Source: an uncultured Bacteroidota bacterium
GTDB taxonomy: Bacteria; Bacteroidota; Bacteroidia; UKL13-3
Direction: 5' to 3'
Assembly (NCBI GenBank): GCA_903888395.1
Contig: CAISTO010000064.1
Location: 1-9,320, forward strand
DNA length: 9,320 bases
This document shows positions 1 through 6,458 of this stretch, piece after piece. The translations under genes were made by a program, and so were the position numbers. The notes below the pieces were generated by a model. The model searched no databases and was not told the DNA's origin. It was given only the letters and a program-made list of their open reading frames with translations. Within the stretch, counting starts at the first letter, position 1. Each line of letters starts with the position of its first letter.

Positions 1-652
1 TTGGTTTGTCTATTTCAAAAGGATAATTGAACACAACTACATCATTATTTTTAATAGAAGACACCGCAAATAAGCGAGTGTATGGCATTTTCATCCATTC
101 TAAATACGATTGTGTGGTTTCAGAAGATGGTAATTTGTTATGCACAAATGGAAAGCTTAAAGGCGTTTGTGGTAACCTGTTTCCATAACTGTATTTACTT
201 ACAAAAAGAAAATCACCAACCAGTAAAGATTTTTCCATGGAAGAAGTTGGAATGGTATATGCTTCCATAAAATAACCGCGAATAATGGTGGCAGCTATAG
301 TTGCAAATATTAATGCATCTGTCCATTCATATGCTCTTTGAACATTACTTTTTGATGATGGCATTAAAATTCTAAATGAAAAGAAAAATAATGGAGAAAC
401 TAACAATGCTATTAGACGAGTAAAATAACCAAAAATTATAGCAATGCCATATAAACAATTCAATAAAGCCAAACCAAATGATGCGCCTGCAGACATATAT
501 AACACCATGCAAACTATGTTAATTAGTATCCAAATTGTTATAATTGACCATTGTTTTTTACTGAAATTTTTTGGGCTTTTGTAAAAATAATTAAACAACT
601 CTGTAAAAAAATTACCTTTAACTAGGTTGCTACTTCCTTTTATATTATTCAT
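1..652 (-). CDS. lepB: Signal peptidase I, N-terminal part (runs off left edge)
   Basis: My translation leftward from the ATG at 650-652 gives 217 codons before the window ends. Signal peptidase I is a membrane serine protease that removes Sec signal peptides at the periplasmic face of the inner membrane. The catalytic-serine box is clear at residues 133-153 (TIPTSSMEKSLLVGDF and following), with Ser138 before Met139 as the predicted nucleophile. The segment KNNDVVVFNYP at 201-211 opens the next conserved block. The Lys general base lies beyond the window edge. About 110 residues with extra hydrophobic stretches (roughly 34-52 and 56-98) precede the catalytic-domain helix (112-128). This long N-terminus and the insertion after the serine box match the larger LepB form of Bacteroidota. 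dapB lies 95 bp upstream on the same strand, a recurrent order in the phylum. There is no Shine-Dalgarno sequence; the leader is A-rich. The identity is secure, but completeness cannot be judged. Confidence 0.93.
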   Translation of the reverse strand, partial: MNNIKGSSNLVKGNFFTELFNYFYKSPKNFSKKQWSIITIWILINIVCMVLYMSAGASFGLALLNCLYGIAIIFGYFTRLIALLVSPLFFFSFRILMPSSKSNVQRAYEWTDALIFATIAATIIRGYFMEAYTIPTSSMEKSLLVGDFLFVSKYSYGNRLPQTPLSFPFVHNKLPSSETTQSYLEWMKMPYTRLFAVSSIKNNDVVVFNYPFEIDKP

Positions 653-674
653 GAATTTTGTTTATTGAACTTAC

Positions 675-696
675 ATAGTTAAAAATACTTAACTAT
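675..696 (-). promoter_or_regulatory. Perfect 8-bp hairpin in the dapB-lepB gap
   Basis: On the minus strand the arms ATAGTTAA and TTAACTAT flank a 6-base loop. The hairpin starts 51 bases after the dapB stop codon and ends 22 bases before the lepB ATG. No T-run follows it on the minus strand, so it does not look like an intrinsic terminator. It may be an mRNA processing or stabilising structure, or a weak operator. The stem is nearly all A/T, so its folding strength is modest and chance is a real alternative. Confidence 0.3.
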
Positions 697-747
697 AAAT
701 TATTCAAATTTTGTTAAATTGTTTTTATTGATTGTAAACGGTAAATT

Positions 748-1488
748 TTAAAACTGTAAAATGTCGTCAAGGGTATAAATGCCTTTTTTTCCTACTAACC
801 ATTCGGCAGCCATAACAGCTCCTTGTGCAAATCCATACCTACTTTTAGCACTATGCGTAATTTCAATAATATCTATTACATTTTCATAACGAACAGTATG
901 ATCGCCCATGATATCACCTTCTCGGTAACTTTCTATTAATAATTCGTTCGATTTTGTGCTTTGTGCCGGAGTTGAATTGTCAAATAATAAACGATCTTTT
1001 ATTTTTTCTTTCTTAGTGTTTTCCGCCATTATTTGATTAGCCAAAGTCAATGCAGTTCCGCTCGGATGGTCTTTTTTAGCGGTATGGTGCGATTCATTAA
1101 TCATTACATCATAGTCATGATTTTTCATTATTTGTGCCAACATTTTATTTATTTTATAAAATATATTTACACCAATACTAAAATTGCTACTATAAACCAT
1201 GCTTTGTTTTTCCGTCAAACATTTTTCTTTGATTGCATCAAACTGTTCATACCAACCTGTAGTTCCTACCACAATTGGCACATTTGCTTCAAAACATTTT
1301 AAAATATTATCAACTGCGGCAGTTGGCATGCTAAAATCAATGGCTACATCTACGTTTTGCAAACTTAAAGGTAAAAAATCAAAGGCATTGTTTAAGTCAA
1401 CACGGTAAACAATTTCATGGCCTTTGGCAATGGCAATTTTTTCAATTGCTTTTCCCATTTTACCATATCCAAGAAGTGCTATTTTCAT
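748..1488 (-). CDS. dapB: 4-hydroxy-tetrahydrodipicolinate reductase
   Basis: The enzyme carries out the NAD(P)H-dependent reduction step that forms tetrahydrodipicolinate in the cytoplasmic lysine/meso-diaminopimelate pathway, which supplies peptidoglycan. The 246 residues are near the usual length for the family. The N-terminal Rossmann fold carries GYGKMG at 7-12, and GTTGW at 75-79 is the second nucleotide/active-site loop. The C-terminal catalytic signature is ESHHTAKKDHPSGTA at 132-146. By comparison with E. coli DapB His159, His160 and Lys163, the equivalents are His134, His135 and Lys138. GDHTVRYE at 195-202 and the RYGFAQGAVMAAEWL stretch at 217-231 are also typical. The start is right because the Rossmann strand begins at residue 2. 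The leader has no Shine-Dalgarno sequence. lepB follows on the same strand after 95 bp and is probably co-transcribed. No key residue is missing. Confidence 0.97.
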   Translation of the reverse strand: MKIALLGYGKMGKAIEKIAIAKGHEIVYRVDLNNAFDFLPLSLQNVDVAIDFSMPTAAVDNILKCFEANVPIVVGTTGWYEQFDAIKEKCLTEKQSMVYSSNFSIGVNIFYKINKMLAQIMKNHDYDVMINESHHTAKKDHPSGTALTLANQIMAENTKKEKIKDRLLFDNSTPAQSTKSNELLIESYREGDIMGDHTVRYENVIDIIEITHSAKSRYGFAQGAVMAAEWLVGKKGIYTLDDILQF

Positions 1489-1527
1489 AATTAATTAAAT
1501 GAATTTGAGGCTTATTAATTTGATTGC

Positions 1528-1558
1528 ACAATATAAAACTTTAATTTTAAGATGCAAA
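1528..1558 (-). promoter_or_regulatory. Candidate Bacteroidota-type promoter for dapB-lepB
   Basis: Read on the minus strand, TTTG (1555-1558) is followed after 19 bases by TATATTGT (1528-1535). The Bacteroidota consensus is TTTG about 19-21 bases before TAnnTTTG. The -33 element matches fully and the -7 element matches at 4 of 6 defined positions. The implied start of transcription is about 30-35 bases before the dapB ATG. The region is very A/T-rich, so a chance match is possible, and dapB might instead be read from the upstream genes. Confidence 0.33.
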
Positions 1559-1581
1559 TTATTTGTTTCAATAAAATGTAG

Positions 1582-2715
1582 TTAAAATGGCTTACCATGC
1601 GTTAAAGAAACCAGTTTGTTTATTAAAAAAGGCATTGGTTTTATTGCATTTATGAGCAAGTTTGTCATCATTTCATTGCCAAAAACTCCTTGAATTTTCC
1701 TTCCTGCCCAAAGTCTGGTACTAAAATTTTGTTTCCATTGAAACATATATTTTGCCATTAAATGTGTTTTATTGATTTCATTTTCAAAATATTGTGGAAG
1801 TAATTCACTCAATATTTTAGCTGCTTTCATGGCCATACTCATTCCATTTCCACACAGTGGTGTAATTAACCCTGCAGCATCACCAAGCATTAATATTCCG
1901 CTTTCGTATTGAGTTTTATTGGAAAAATTTATTTGTGATATTGCCAAGGGCTCTTCGTAAAAACTTTCAAAGGAGGTAAAATATGTTTTTAAAAACGGAT
2001 TTTTATACAAAACATTTTCCTCCATTTTTTTAATATTTCCTTGATGGTCTTTTAAATTTTGTGCAGTTGTTAAATAGCACATACAATACTTTTCTTCTTC
2101 AATTTTAGAAATTCCGCAATACCCGTTTTTAAAGTTATGCAGTTCTATTATATCATTTGGTAAATTTGCTTTTACATGGTATTTGATGCCAATATAATTA
2201 TCCAATCCTTTGGCTTTATTTTGAATAAAATTTCTATTTAACTTTACATCTAAATTGCTCCGCTTTCCATAGCTTCCAATAACAATTTTTGCTTCAATAG
2301 TTTCAAAATTTGAATGAACTAAATAATGGTTTTCATTGATTTCGGTTACATCATTTACCTTGCAATTTTCAATTAAATTTACACCTAGTTTCTTTGCTTC
2401 TATTGATAGTAAATGGTCTAGTTTATACCTAGAAATTCCAAATCCACCAGGATTTAAAGGATGTTCAATAAAATTTCCGTTAGGTGCCGAAACTTTCAAT
2501 TTTTCTAATCTTGGTAAATTTAAATTGGGTAATTGAATGCCACAATTGATCAAATAATTCCAAGATTCCATGGCTATGTATTCACCACAAACTTTGTGAA
2601 AAGGATAAGTTTCTTTTTCCAATAAAGCTATTTGGTAACCCTTTTTTGCTAGTTGAATGGAAAGCGTTAATCCTCCCAACCCACCACCAATAATGATGCA
2701 ATCATATTTTTGCAT
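1582..2715 (-). CDS. FAD-dependent oxidoreductase, geranylgeranyl-reductase-like
   Basis: A 377-residue flavoprotein of the p-hydroxybenzoate hydroxylase/geranylgeranyl reductase fold, a normal length for the group. Visible motifs in order: the FAD dinucleotide-binding GGGLGG at 10-15, with Glu33 at the end of strand 2 as the likely ribose contact; the KVCGE loop at 41-45, found in the bacteroidetal and geranylgeranyl-reductase-like branch; the SRYKLDHLL segment at 95-103; IGSYGKRS at 146-153; and the second FAD motif GDAAGLITPLCGNGM at 278-292. It has no signal peptide or clear membrane segment, so it is likely cytoplasmic or peripheral. Relatives in this phylum are often found near type III polyketide synthase and methyltransferase genes, but neither is present here, so the substrate is unknown. 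It could reduce a prenyl or polyketide lipid, or be a hydroxylase or halogenase-like enzyme. The ATG follows the stop of the T9SS gene by 3 bases, which suggests co-transcription and coupled translation. Confidence 0.88.
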   Translation of the reverse strand: MQKYDCIIIGGGLGGLTLSIQLAKKGYQIALLEKETYPFHKVCGEYIAMESWNYLINCGIQLPNLNLPRLEKLKVSAPNGNFIEHPLNPGGFGISRYKLDHLLSIEAKKLGVNLIENCKVNDVTEINENHYLVHSNFETIEAKIVIGSYGKRSNLDVKLNRNFIQNKAKGLDNYIGIKYHVKANLPNDIIELHNFKNGYCGISKIEEEKYCMCYLTTAQNLKDHQGNIKKMEENVLYKNPFLKTYFTSFESFYEEPLAISQINFSNKTQYESGILMLGDAAGLITPLCGNGMSMAMKAAKILSELLPQYFENEINKTHLMAKYMFQWKQNFSTRLWAGRKIQGVFGNEMMTNLLINAIKPMPFLINKLVSLTHGKPF

Positions 2716-2721
2716 TTATTA
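2713..2721 (-). promoter_or_regulatory. In-frame TAATAA-ATG junction (likely translational coupling)
   Basis: On the minus strand the T9SS gene ends in TAA, a second in-frame TAA follows directly, and the ATG of the flavoprotein follows that. The two genes therefore share a reading frame and are separated only by one extra stop codon. No Shine-Dalgarno sequence precedes the ATG, so termination followed by local reinitiation is the simplest way to translate the second gene. The layout is seen directly; the coupling is inferred. Confidence 0.6.
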
Positions 2722-5397
2722 TTCTCTTATAATTGTAATGGTTCCTCTTACAGATTTCATTACTGTACCTGATAAATAATTTTCGTATATTTTTAAAGTG
2801 TAAAAATATACGCCACTTGATAAATCTTTTCCAGATTCTTTGTCTTTACCATTCCAATTGATATCAATATTTTCAGTATCAAAAACTGGAGTGCCCCAAC
2901 GGTTAAATACTTGAAAATCTATTTTTTCAATAAAGCGGTACTTTCTTGGTTTAAATAAATCATTGATTCCATCACCATTTGGAGTAAATACATTTGGTAA
3001 TTCATAATATGGGCAATTATCAATACAAAAAGCATTTCCATTGATATTACTTTCATTCCCTGTAGAATCAGCAGCGGTAACAGCATAACAACCTGCTATG
3101 CTATATTTTAAAAGTGAATTTGTGTCGGTATATGAAAATGTATTTGCTTTGCTAACAGCAATTAAAACCCAAGGCATTGTATTTTTCTTTCTGTAATAAA
3201 TTTTATAAGTTTCTACATCTTGATTACATGAGCTTGGATAAGTCCAATTCAATATAATATTATTTAAATTAAATTGTGTACACGGACTAATATAGCTAAG
3301 AACTGGAATGCAAGGCGGAATGGTATCTTTAGGAATTCCACAGATTTCTTGCGAATTATTAAACAAAGAATCTTCCATTAAACTATACTTTCCAATTGTG
3401 GTGATGTAGTAACAATAAGTTTGCCCATTTATTAAACCGGTATCTCTGAATGAAGTGTTATTTGTATTTGTTAAAAAAGTAAAATTAGTTCCAGTTTTCC
3501 TAAAAATATTAAAGGAGTTATTGGCCCAAGGAACATCAAATTTATAGTTTAAAATAATGGCTTTATCGGTATTATTGGGTGTTAAATATACGGAACTTGC
3601 TGCTATACTTTGGTCAATATAGCTTAATGGATTTAATGTTTTGGTGCAATAAAACATCAATTTATAATTATACTGAATGGTTTGAGTATTTATTAATGAA
3701 TCAACTAAACTGTCATTCATTATTTCACTAAATGTATTGTAATTTTTACCAACTCCTATATTTATGTAATTAGCATTTCCCAAAACTGTTCTTTGTAATT
3801 GAATGGTGTATGGAGGCGCAAATTGAATAGAATCAAGGAATAAAGGTTTTAACCATTTTACTAAAATAGCACCATTTGACACATCAGTATTTAAAACACT
3901 TACATGAGTAATGATTGGCTTTGTTCTAGTAATAACGCCACAAATTTCTTTACTAGCAACTCCCTCTGAACTTTCTGCTAAGCCTACTATTTGGCCTTCA
4001 TCATTTCTTGCCAAATAAAAGGAAGTAATTCTGTAACAATAATTAATTAACGGTGATAAACCCTTGCCATTATTATTGTCAAAATAGTTGGTGTTATTTA
4101 CTCCTTGTGTAGTATCTAATAATTTAAAACCAGTGGATGCGGGAACTCCATTTTGGCATCCTGGATTCCAAAATGAGGAATCTATTCGTCTATATATTTT
4201 ATATCCAAAAGCAAAATTACAACTATCAGGACTCCAGTTTAATTTAAAGCCATTGCTATCTTGGTTAATGGTAAAGTTTTTGGGCGCAGGACCAATTACT
4301 TTTATTTTAAAATGATTAAAGTTTGAGAGAGGAAATGGAGCTCCATTATCTACAGCTTTAAAATCGGCTTGAAATAGCGCTGCACGAATTGAAGTACATG
4401 CTGGTCTCCATCTAAATAAAAAACCTGTTGGATTACCAATTGCAATAGTTGGAGAGGTAAAAGCCGCTCCAAATTTTTGAGCAAATGGTCCGCCAGATGC
4501 TGTAAGTGTTACATTGTTAATGTCGGGGTCACTGGCTAAAATATTTTTTTGAAGTAAATCACCAACTATTACACATTCATTGCTCATGTTGGCAATAATT
4601 GGAGGATTATTGGTACAAAGTTCTATTTTAATTTGCATGTCCCTATCCACATACCCAACCAAGATAGGTTTTTTTAATTGAGCGCTTGTTCTGTATTCTT
4701 TTACACGAATTACAATATTATAAACTCCAACTTTTAGGGGTTTGCTCCATGATAATTGACCCGAATTTTGATTGATAACAAATGAGTCGGAAAACAAAGG
4801 AATTTGAAAATCTGGAACATCTTGATCGCAATCTTCTTTAGGCGACCTGATTTCAAATACTAAACTATCACCATCAGGATCGTAAGCACTTGGATTGTGA
4901 GTAAAAACTTTATTTACACAACCTCTATCAATGGGCGATGATAGTAAAATTGGCGATTGGTTATCATAGCCAATAACAATTTGTGCAGTTACACAAAATG
5001 CAACATTCACTGATTGGCCACCATTTATATTTCTGATAAGATCAACCCTGTTTTTATCAATAATACAAACTTTATAAATGCCGCCACCTCCATAAAGATG
5101 AGTTGTTTTATAAACATTTTTTTGAACACCATAACCAGCTTCATTGATCAATGGTGATTTTGTAGTTCTTAATATATTTTGAGTTCTATTATCTCCAAAA
5201 TTTACATCTACAGAACCAGTACTTACATCGCCTTGTGAGTTTTGGTCAGTGTAAGTTATTACAGTAATTTCATAGTTAAAACCAGAAATGTTTCGGAATA
5301 AAATTTCTCCTGCACGGTAATGCGTAGCAAAAGAAAATTTAGCCATAATGCTAAATAAAATAAAAAGTATAAAGTGAAAATGGCTCGATTTAATCAC
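2719..5397 (-). CDS. Secreted multidomain protein with T9SS type B sorting (CHU_C) C-terminus
   Basis: An 892-residue exported protein. Residues 1-24 form a Sec signal peptide (Lys3, hydrophobic 8-18, probable cleavage after the Ala at 24). The mature protein opens with THYRAGEI (25-32), a start common to large bacteroidetal surface proteins. Two segments with acidic DPDGDSLVF-like (173-181) and SDPDINN (289-295) loops suggest cadherin- or Ig-like calcium-binding folds. Fibronectin III-like modules follow at roughly 371-487, 494-606, 612-688 and 695-791, with recurring YCYRIT/YCYYIT/CYAVTA strands. Residues 799-892 are the gliding-motility-associated C-terminal domain: PNVFTPNGDGINDLFKP at 801-817, VFNRWGTPVF at 830-839 and SGVYFYTLKIY at 861-871. 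This domain directs export by T9SS and surface attachment or release. No catalytic domain is recognisable, so adhesin or matrix protein is the best guess. The start is GTG (5395-5397): an in-frame TAA lies just upstream, and the next ATG (Met18) would destroy the signal peptide. Confidence 0.9.
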   Translation of the reverse strand: MIKSSHFHFILFILFSIMAKFSFATHYRAGEILFRNISGFNYEITVITYTDQNSQGDVSTGSVDVNFGDNRTQNILRTTKSPLINEAGYGVQKNVYKTTHLYGGGGIYKVCIIDKNRVDLIRNINGGQSVNVAFCVTAQIVIGYDNQSPILLSSPIDRGCVNKVFTHNPSAYDPDGDSLVFEIRSPKEDCDQDVPDFQIPLFSDSFVINQNSGQLSWSKPLKVGVYNIVIRVKEYRTSAQLKKPILVGYVDRDMQIKIELCTNNPPIIANMSNECVIVGDLLQKNILASDPDINNVTLTASGGPFAQKFGAAFTSPTIAIGNPTGFLFRWRPACTSIRAALFQADFKAVDNGAPFPLSNFNHFKIKVIGPAPKNFTINQDSNGFKLNWSPDSCNFAFGYKIYRRIDSSFWNPGCQNGVPASTGFKLLDTTQGVNNTNYFDNNNGKGLSPLINYCYRITSFYLARNDEGQIVGLAESSEGVASKEICGVITRTKPIITHVSVLNTDVSNGAILVKWLKPLFLDSIQFAPPYTIQLQRTVLGNANYINIGVGKNYNTFSEIMNDSLVDSLINTQTIQYNYKLMFYCTKTLNPLSYIDQSIAASSVYLTPNNTDKAIILNYKFDVPWANNSFNIFRKTGTNFTFLTNTNNTSFRDTGLINGQTYCYYITTIGKYSLMEDSLFNNSQEICGIPKDTIPPCIPVLSYISPCTQFNLNNIILNWTYPSSCNQDVETYKIYYRKKNTMPWVLIAVSKANTFSYTDTNSLLKYSIAGCYAVTAADSTGNESNINGNAFCIDNCPYYELPNVFTPNGDGINDLFKPRKYRFIEKIDFQVFNRWGTPVFDTENIDINWNGKDKESGKDLSSGVYFYTLKIYENYLSGTVMKSVRGTITIIRE

Positions 5398-5418
5398 GCT
5401 TTATTTTATAGTTTAAAA

Positions 5419-5435
5419 CACTTAAAAATTAAGTG
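5419..5435 (-). promoter_or_regulatory. Perfect 7-bp hairpin in the leader of the T9SS gene
   Basis: CACTTAA and TTAAGTG are separated by three bases; on the minus strand the hairpin ends 21 bases before the GTG start codon. If transcription starts just downstream of the promoter-like element at 5436-5470, the hairpin would sit at the very 5' end of the mRNA, where such structures can stabilise transcripts. It could equally be a binding site for a dimeric regulator. No T-run of terminator type follows. Confidence 0.3.
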
Positions 5436-5470
5436 AGCAAATTAGTATTTTTTGTTGTATAAAAATCAAA
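5436..5470 (-). promoter_or_regulatory. Promoter-like element upstream of the T9SS gene
   Basis: On the minus strand the element begins TTTGATTTT, and 19 bases after the TTTG comes TACTAATTTGCT. The TTTG fits the Bacteroidota -33 box. The second box resembles TAnnTTTG but has two extra bases between TA and TTTG. The same 35-bp element, with 27 identical positions, lies upstream of sdhC at 9286-9320. It ends 38 bases before the GTG start codon. The -33 part lies inside the T-tract of the sdh terminator. Confidence 0.4.
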
Positions 5471-5511
5471 AAAAAATCCATTAACTGTAAAATTACAATT
5501 AATGGATTTTT
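5461..5511 (-). terminator. Strong intrinsic terminator of the sdhCAB operon
   Basis: The arms 5472-5484 and 5499-5511 form a perfect 13-bp stem (AAAAATCCATTAA with TTAATGGATTTTT). Inside it, TGTAA (5486-5490) and TTACA (5493-5497) extend the stem past a single C/A mismatch. On the minus strand the hairpin runs into a run of Ts (5461-5476, broken only by GA). This is the expected form for Rho-independent termination of transcripts coming from sdhB, about 105 bases beyond its stop codon. On the plus strand only five Ts follow, so activity there would be weaker, and no plus-strand gene needs it. Confidence 0.85.
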
Positions 5512-5531
5512 CGGTATTTTATTTTATGGAT

Positions 5532-5557
5532 TCGGTTTGGTGAAAAAACCTAACCGA
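5532..5557. other. Secondary imperfect hairpin before the terminator
   Basis: TCGGTT (5532-5537) pairs with AACCGA (5552-5557); one T/T mismatch and two further G-C pairs (5539-5540 with 5549-5550) continue the stem around an 8-base loop. It lies between the sdhB stop codon and the main terminator. On the minus strand no T-run follows, so I do not call it a terminator. It may protect the mRNA 3' end or simply be chance. Confidence 0.3.
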
Positions 5558-5590
5558 CGACAAATTGCTAGAGTTTATATTGCTTAATCA

Positions 5591-5622
5591 TCAACCAATC
5601 AACTAATCAACCAATCAACTAA
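5591..5622. repeat. Two-copy 16-bp tandem repeat spanning the sdhB stop
   Basis: TCAACCAATCAACTAA occurs twice in direct, gapless succession (5591-5606 and 5607-5622). Each copy is itself made of two 8-bp near-repeats (TCAACCAA and TCAACTAA). On the coding strand the unit reads TTAGTTGATTGGTTGA, and its TAG supplies the sdhB stop codon (5619-5621); a second in-frame stop (TGA) follows four codons later. The likely origin is replication slippage just after the gene end. Confidence 0.9.
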
Positions 5623-6386
5623 CCTTCGTTAGAAAACAAAGCAGCTTTATAATATTCTCTGTTTAAACGAGCAATATTGGTCAATGAAATTTGTTTAGGG
5701 CATTCAGCTTCGCAAGCACCAGTATTGGTACAAGAACCGAAACCTTCAGCATCCATTTGAGCTACCATGTTTAATACACGAGTAGCACGTTCAGGAGCAC
5801 CTTGAGGTAACAATGCTAATTGAGAAACTTTAGCCGAAACAAATAGCATGGCACTTGAATTTTTACAAGCAGCCACACATGCACCACAACCAATACAAGC
5901 AGCAGCAGCAAACGAATCGTCGGCATCGCCTTTTGGAATTGGTAAGCTATTGGCATCTTGTGCATTTCCAGTATTGATAGAAATAAATCCTCCCGAAGCT
6001 ATGATTCTATCAAAAGCAGAACGGTTGGTTGCTAAATCTTTTATAACCGGAAAAGCAGCAGAGCGCCAAGGTTCTACTACAATGGTATCATTGTCTTTGA
6101 AGCTACGCATGTGTAATTGGCAAGTAGTAACACCTTGATTTGGTCCGTGTGGTCTACCATTAATGTACATACTACATGAACCACAAATACCTTCTCTACA
6201 ATCGTGGTCAAACGCAATTGGTTCGTCTTTTCCTTCGTTTATTAATCTATCATTTAATACGTCAAACATTTCAAGAAATGACATATCAGGAGATACATTT
6301 TCTACTTTGTAATCAACTAATTTACCTTGACTTTTACCGTTTTTCTGGCGCCAAACTTTTAAGTTAATATTCATATTTCCGCTCAT
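5619..6386 (-). CDS. sdhB: Succinate dehydrogenase iron-sulfur subunit
   Basis: The electron-transfer subunit carries electrons from the flavin of SdhA to the quinone site and hemes of SdhC at the cytoplasmic face of the inner membrane. All eleven cluster cysteines are present in 255 residues. The [2Fe-2S] site is Cys63, Cys68, Cys71 and Cys89 (CREGICGSC at 63-71). By alignment to E. coli SdhB, the [4Fe-4S] site is Cys164, Cys167, Cys170 and Cys229, and the [3Fe-4S] site is Cys174, Cys219 and Cys225. The N-terminal half is a plant-type ferredoxin fold and the C-terminal half a two-cluster helical domain. The start at 6386 gives MSGNMNINLKVW; Met5 is an alternative start and costs nothing functional. 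The gene is the last of sdhC-sdhA-sdhB, 72 bp after sdhA, and is followed by a strong terminator. A fumarate reductase role is not excluded by sequence alone. Confidence 0.97.
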   Translation of the reverse strand: MSGNMNINLKVWRQKNGKSQGKLVDYKVENVSPDMSFLEMFDVLNDRLINEGKDEPIAFDHDCREGICGSCSMYINGRPHGPNQGVTTCQLHMRSFKDNDTIVVEPWRSAAFPVIKDLATNRSAFDRIIASGGFISINTGNAQDANSLPIPKGDADDSFAAAACIGCGACVAACKNSSAMLFVSAKVSQLALLPQGAPERATRVLNMVAQMDAEGFGSCTNTGACEAECPKQISLTNIARLNREYYKAALFSNEG

Positions 6387-6417
6387 AATATTTAATTTTT
6401 TTTATTGATTATGGTTA

Positions 6418-6438
6418 TAGGTTTAACTTATAAACCTA
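6418..6438 (-). promoter_or_regulatory. Perfect 8-bp hairpin in the sdhA-sdhB gap
   Basis: TAGGTTTA and TAAACCTA flank a 5-base loop in the middle of the 72-bp gap. On the minus strand the hairpin starts 21 bases after the sdhA stop codon and ends about 30 bases before the sdhB ATG. No T-run follows, so full termination is unlikely. A role in protecting or processing the sdhCA message, and so in subunit ratio, is plausible but unproven. Confidence 0.4.
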
Positions 6439-6458
6439 AACTTTTTAATTATTAACTG

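Noticed and set aside
82..270. Plus-strand 62-codon open frame at the left end
   Set aside because: It overlaps the catalytic-serine region of lepB on the other strand, which is clearly coding.
1033..1408. Plus-strand open frames opposite dapB
   Set aside because: They lie entirely within dapB on the other strand, have composition typical of antisense translation, show no domain, and dapB is intact.
4088..4315. Plus-strand 75-codon open frame inside the T9SS gene
   Set aside because: It is antisense to an intact, well-supported gene and has no recognisable motif or start context.
2713..5397. Possibility that the T9SS gene and flavoprotein were one gene broken by a stop
   Set aside because: The T9SS protein ends exactly after a complete sorting domain and the flavoprotein begins with a complete FAD-binding motif, so they are two whole genes despite sharing a frame.
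5848..6367. Plus-strand open frames opposite sdhB
   Set aside because: sdhB carries every expected cysteine on the minus strand; the opposite frames are shadows of it.
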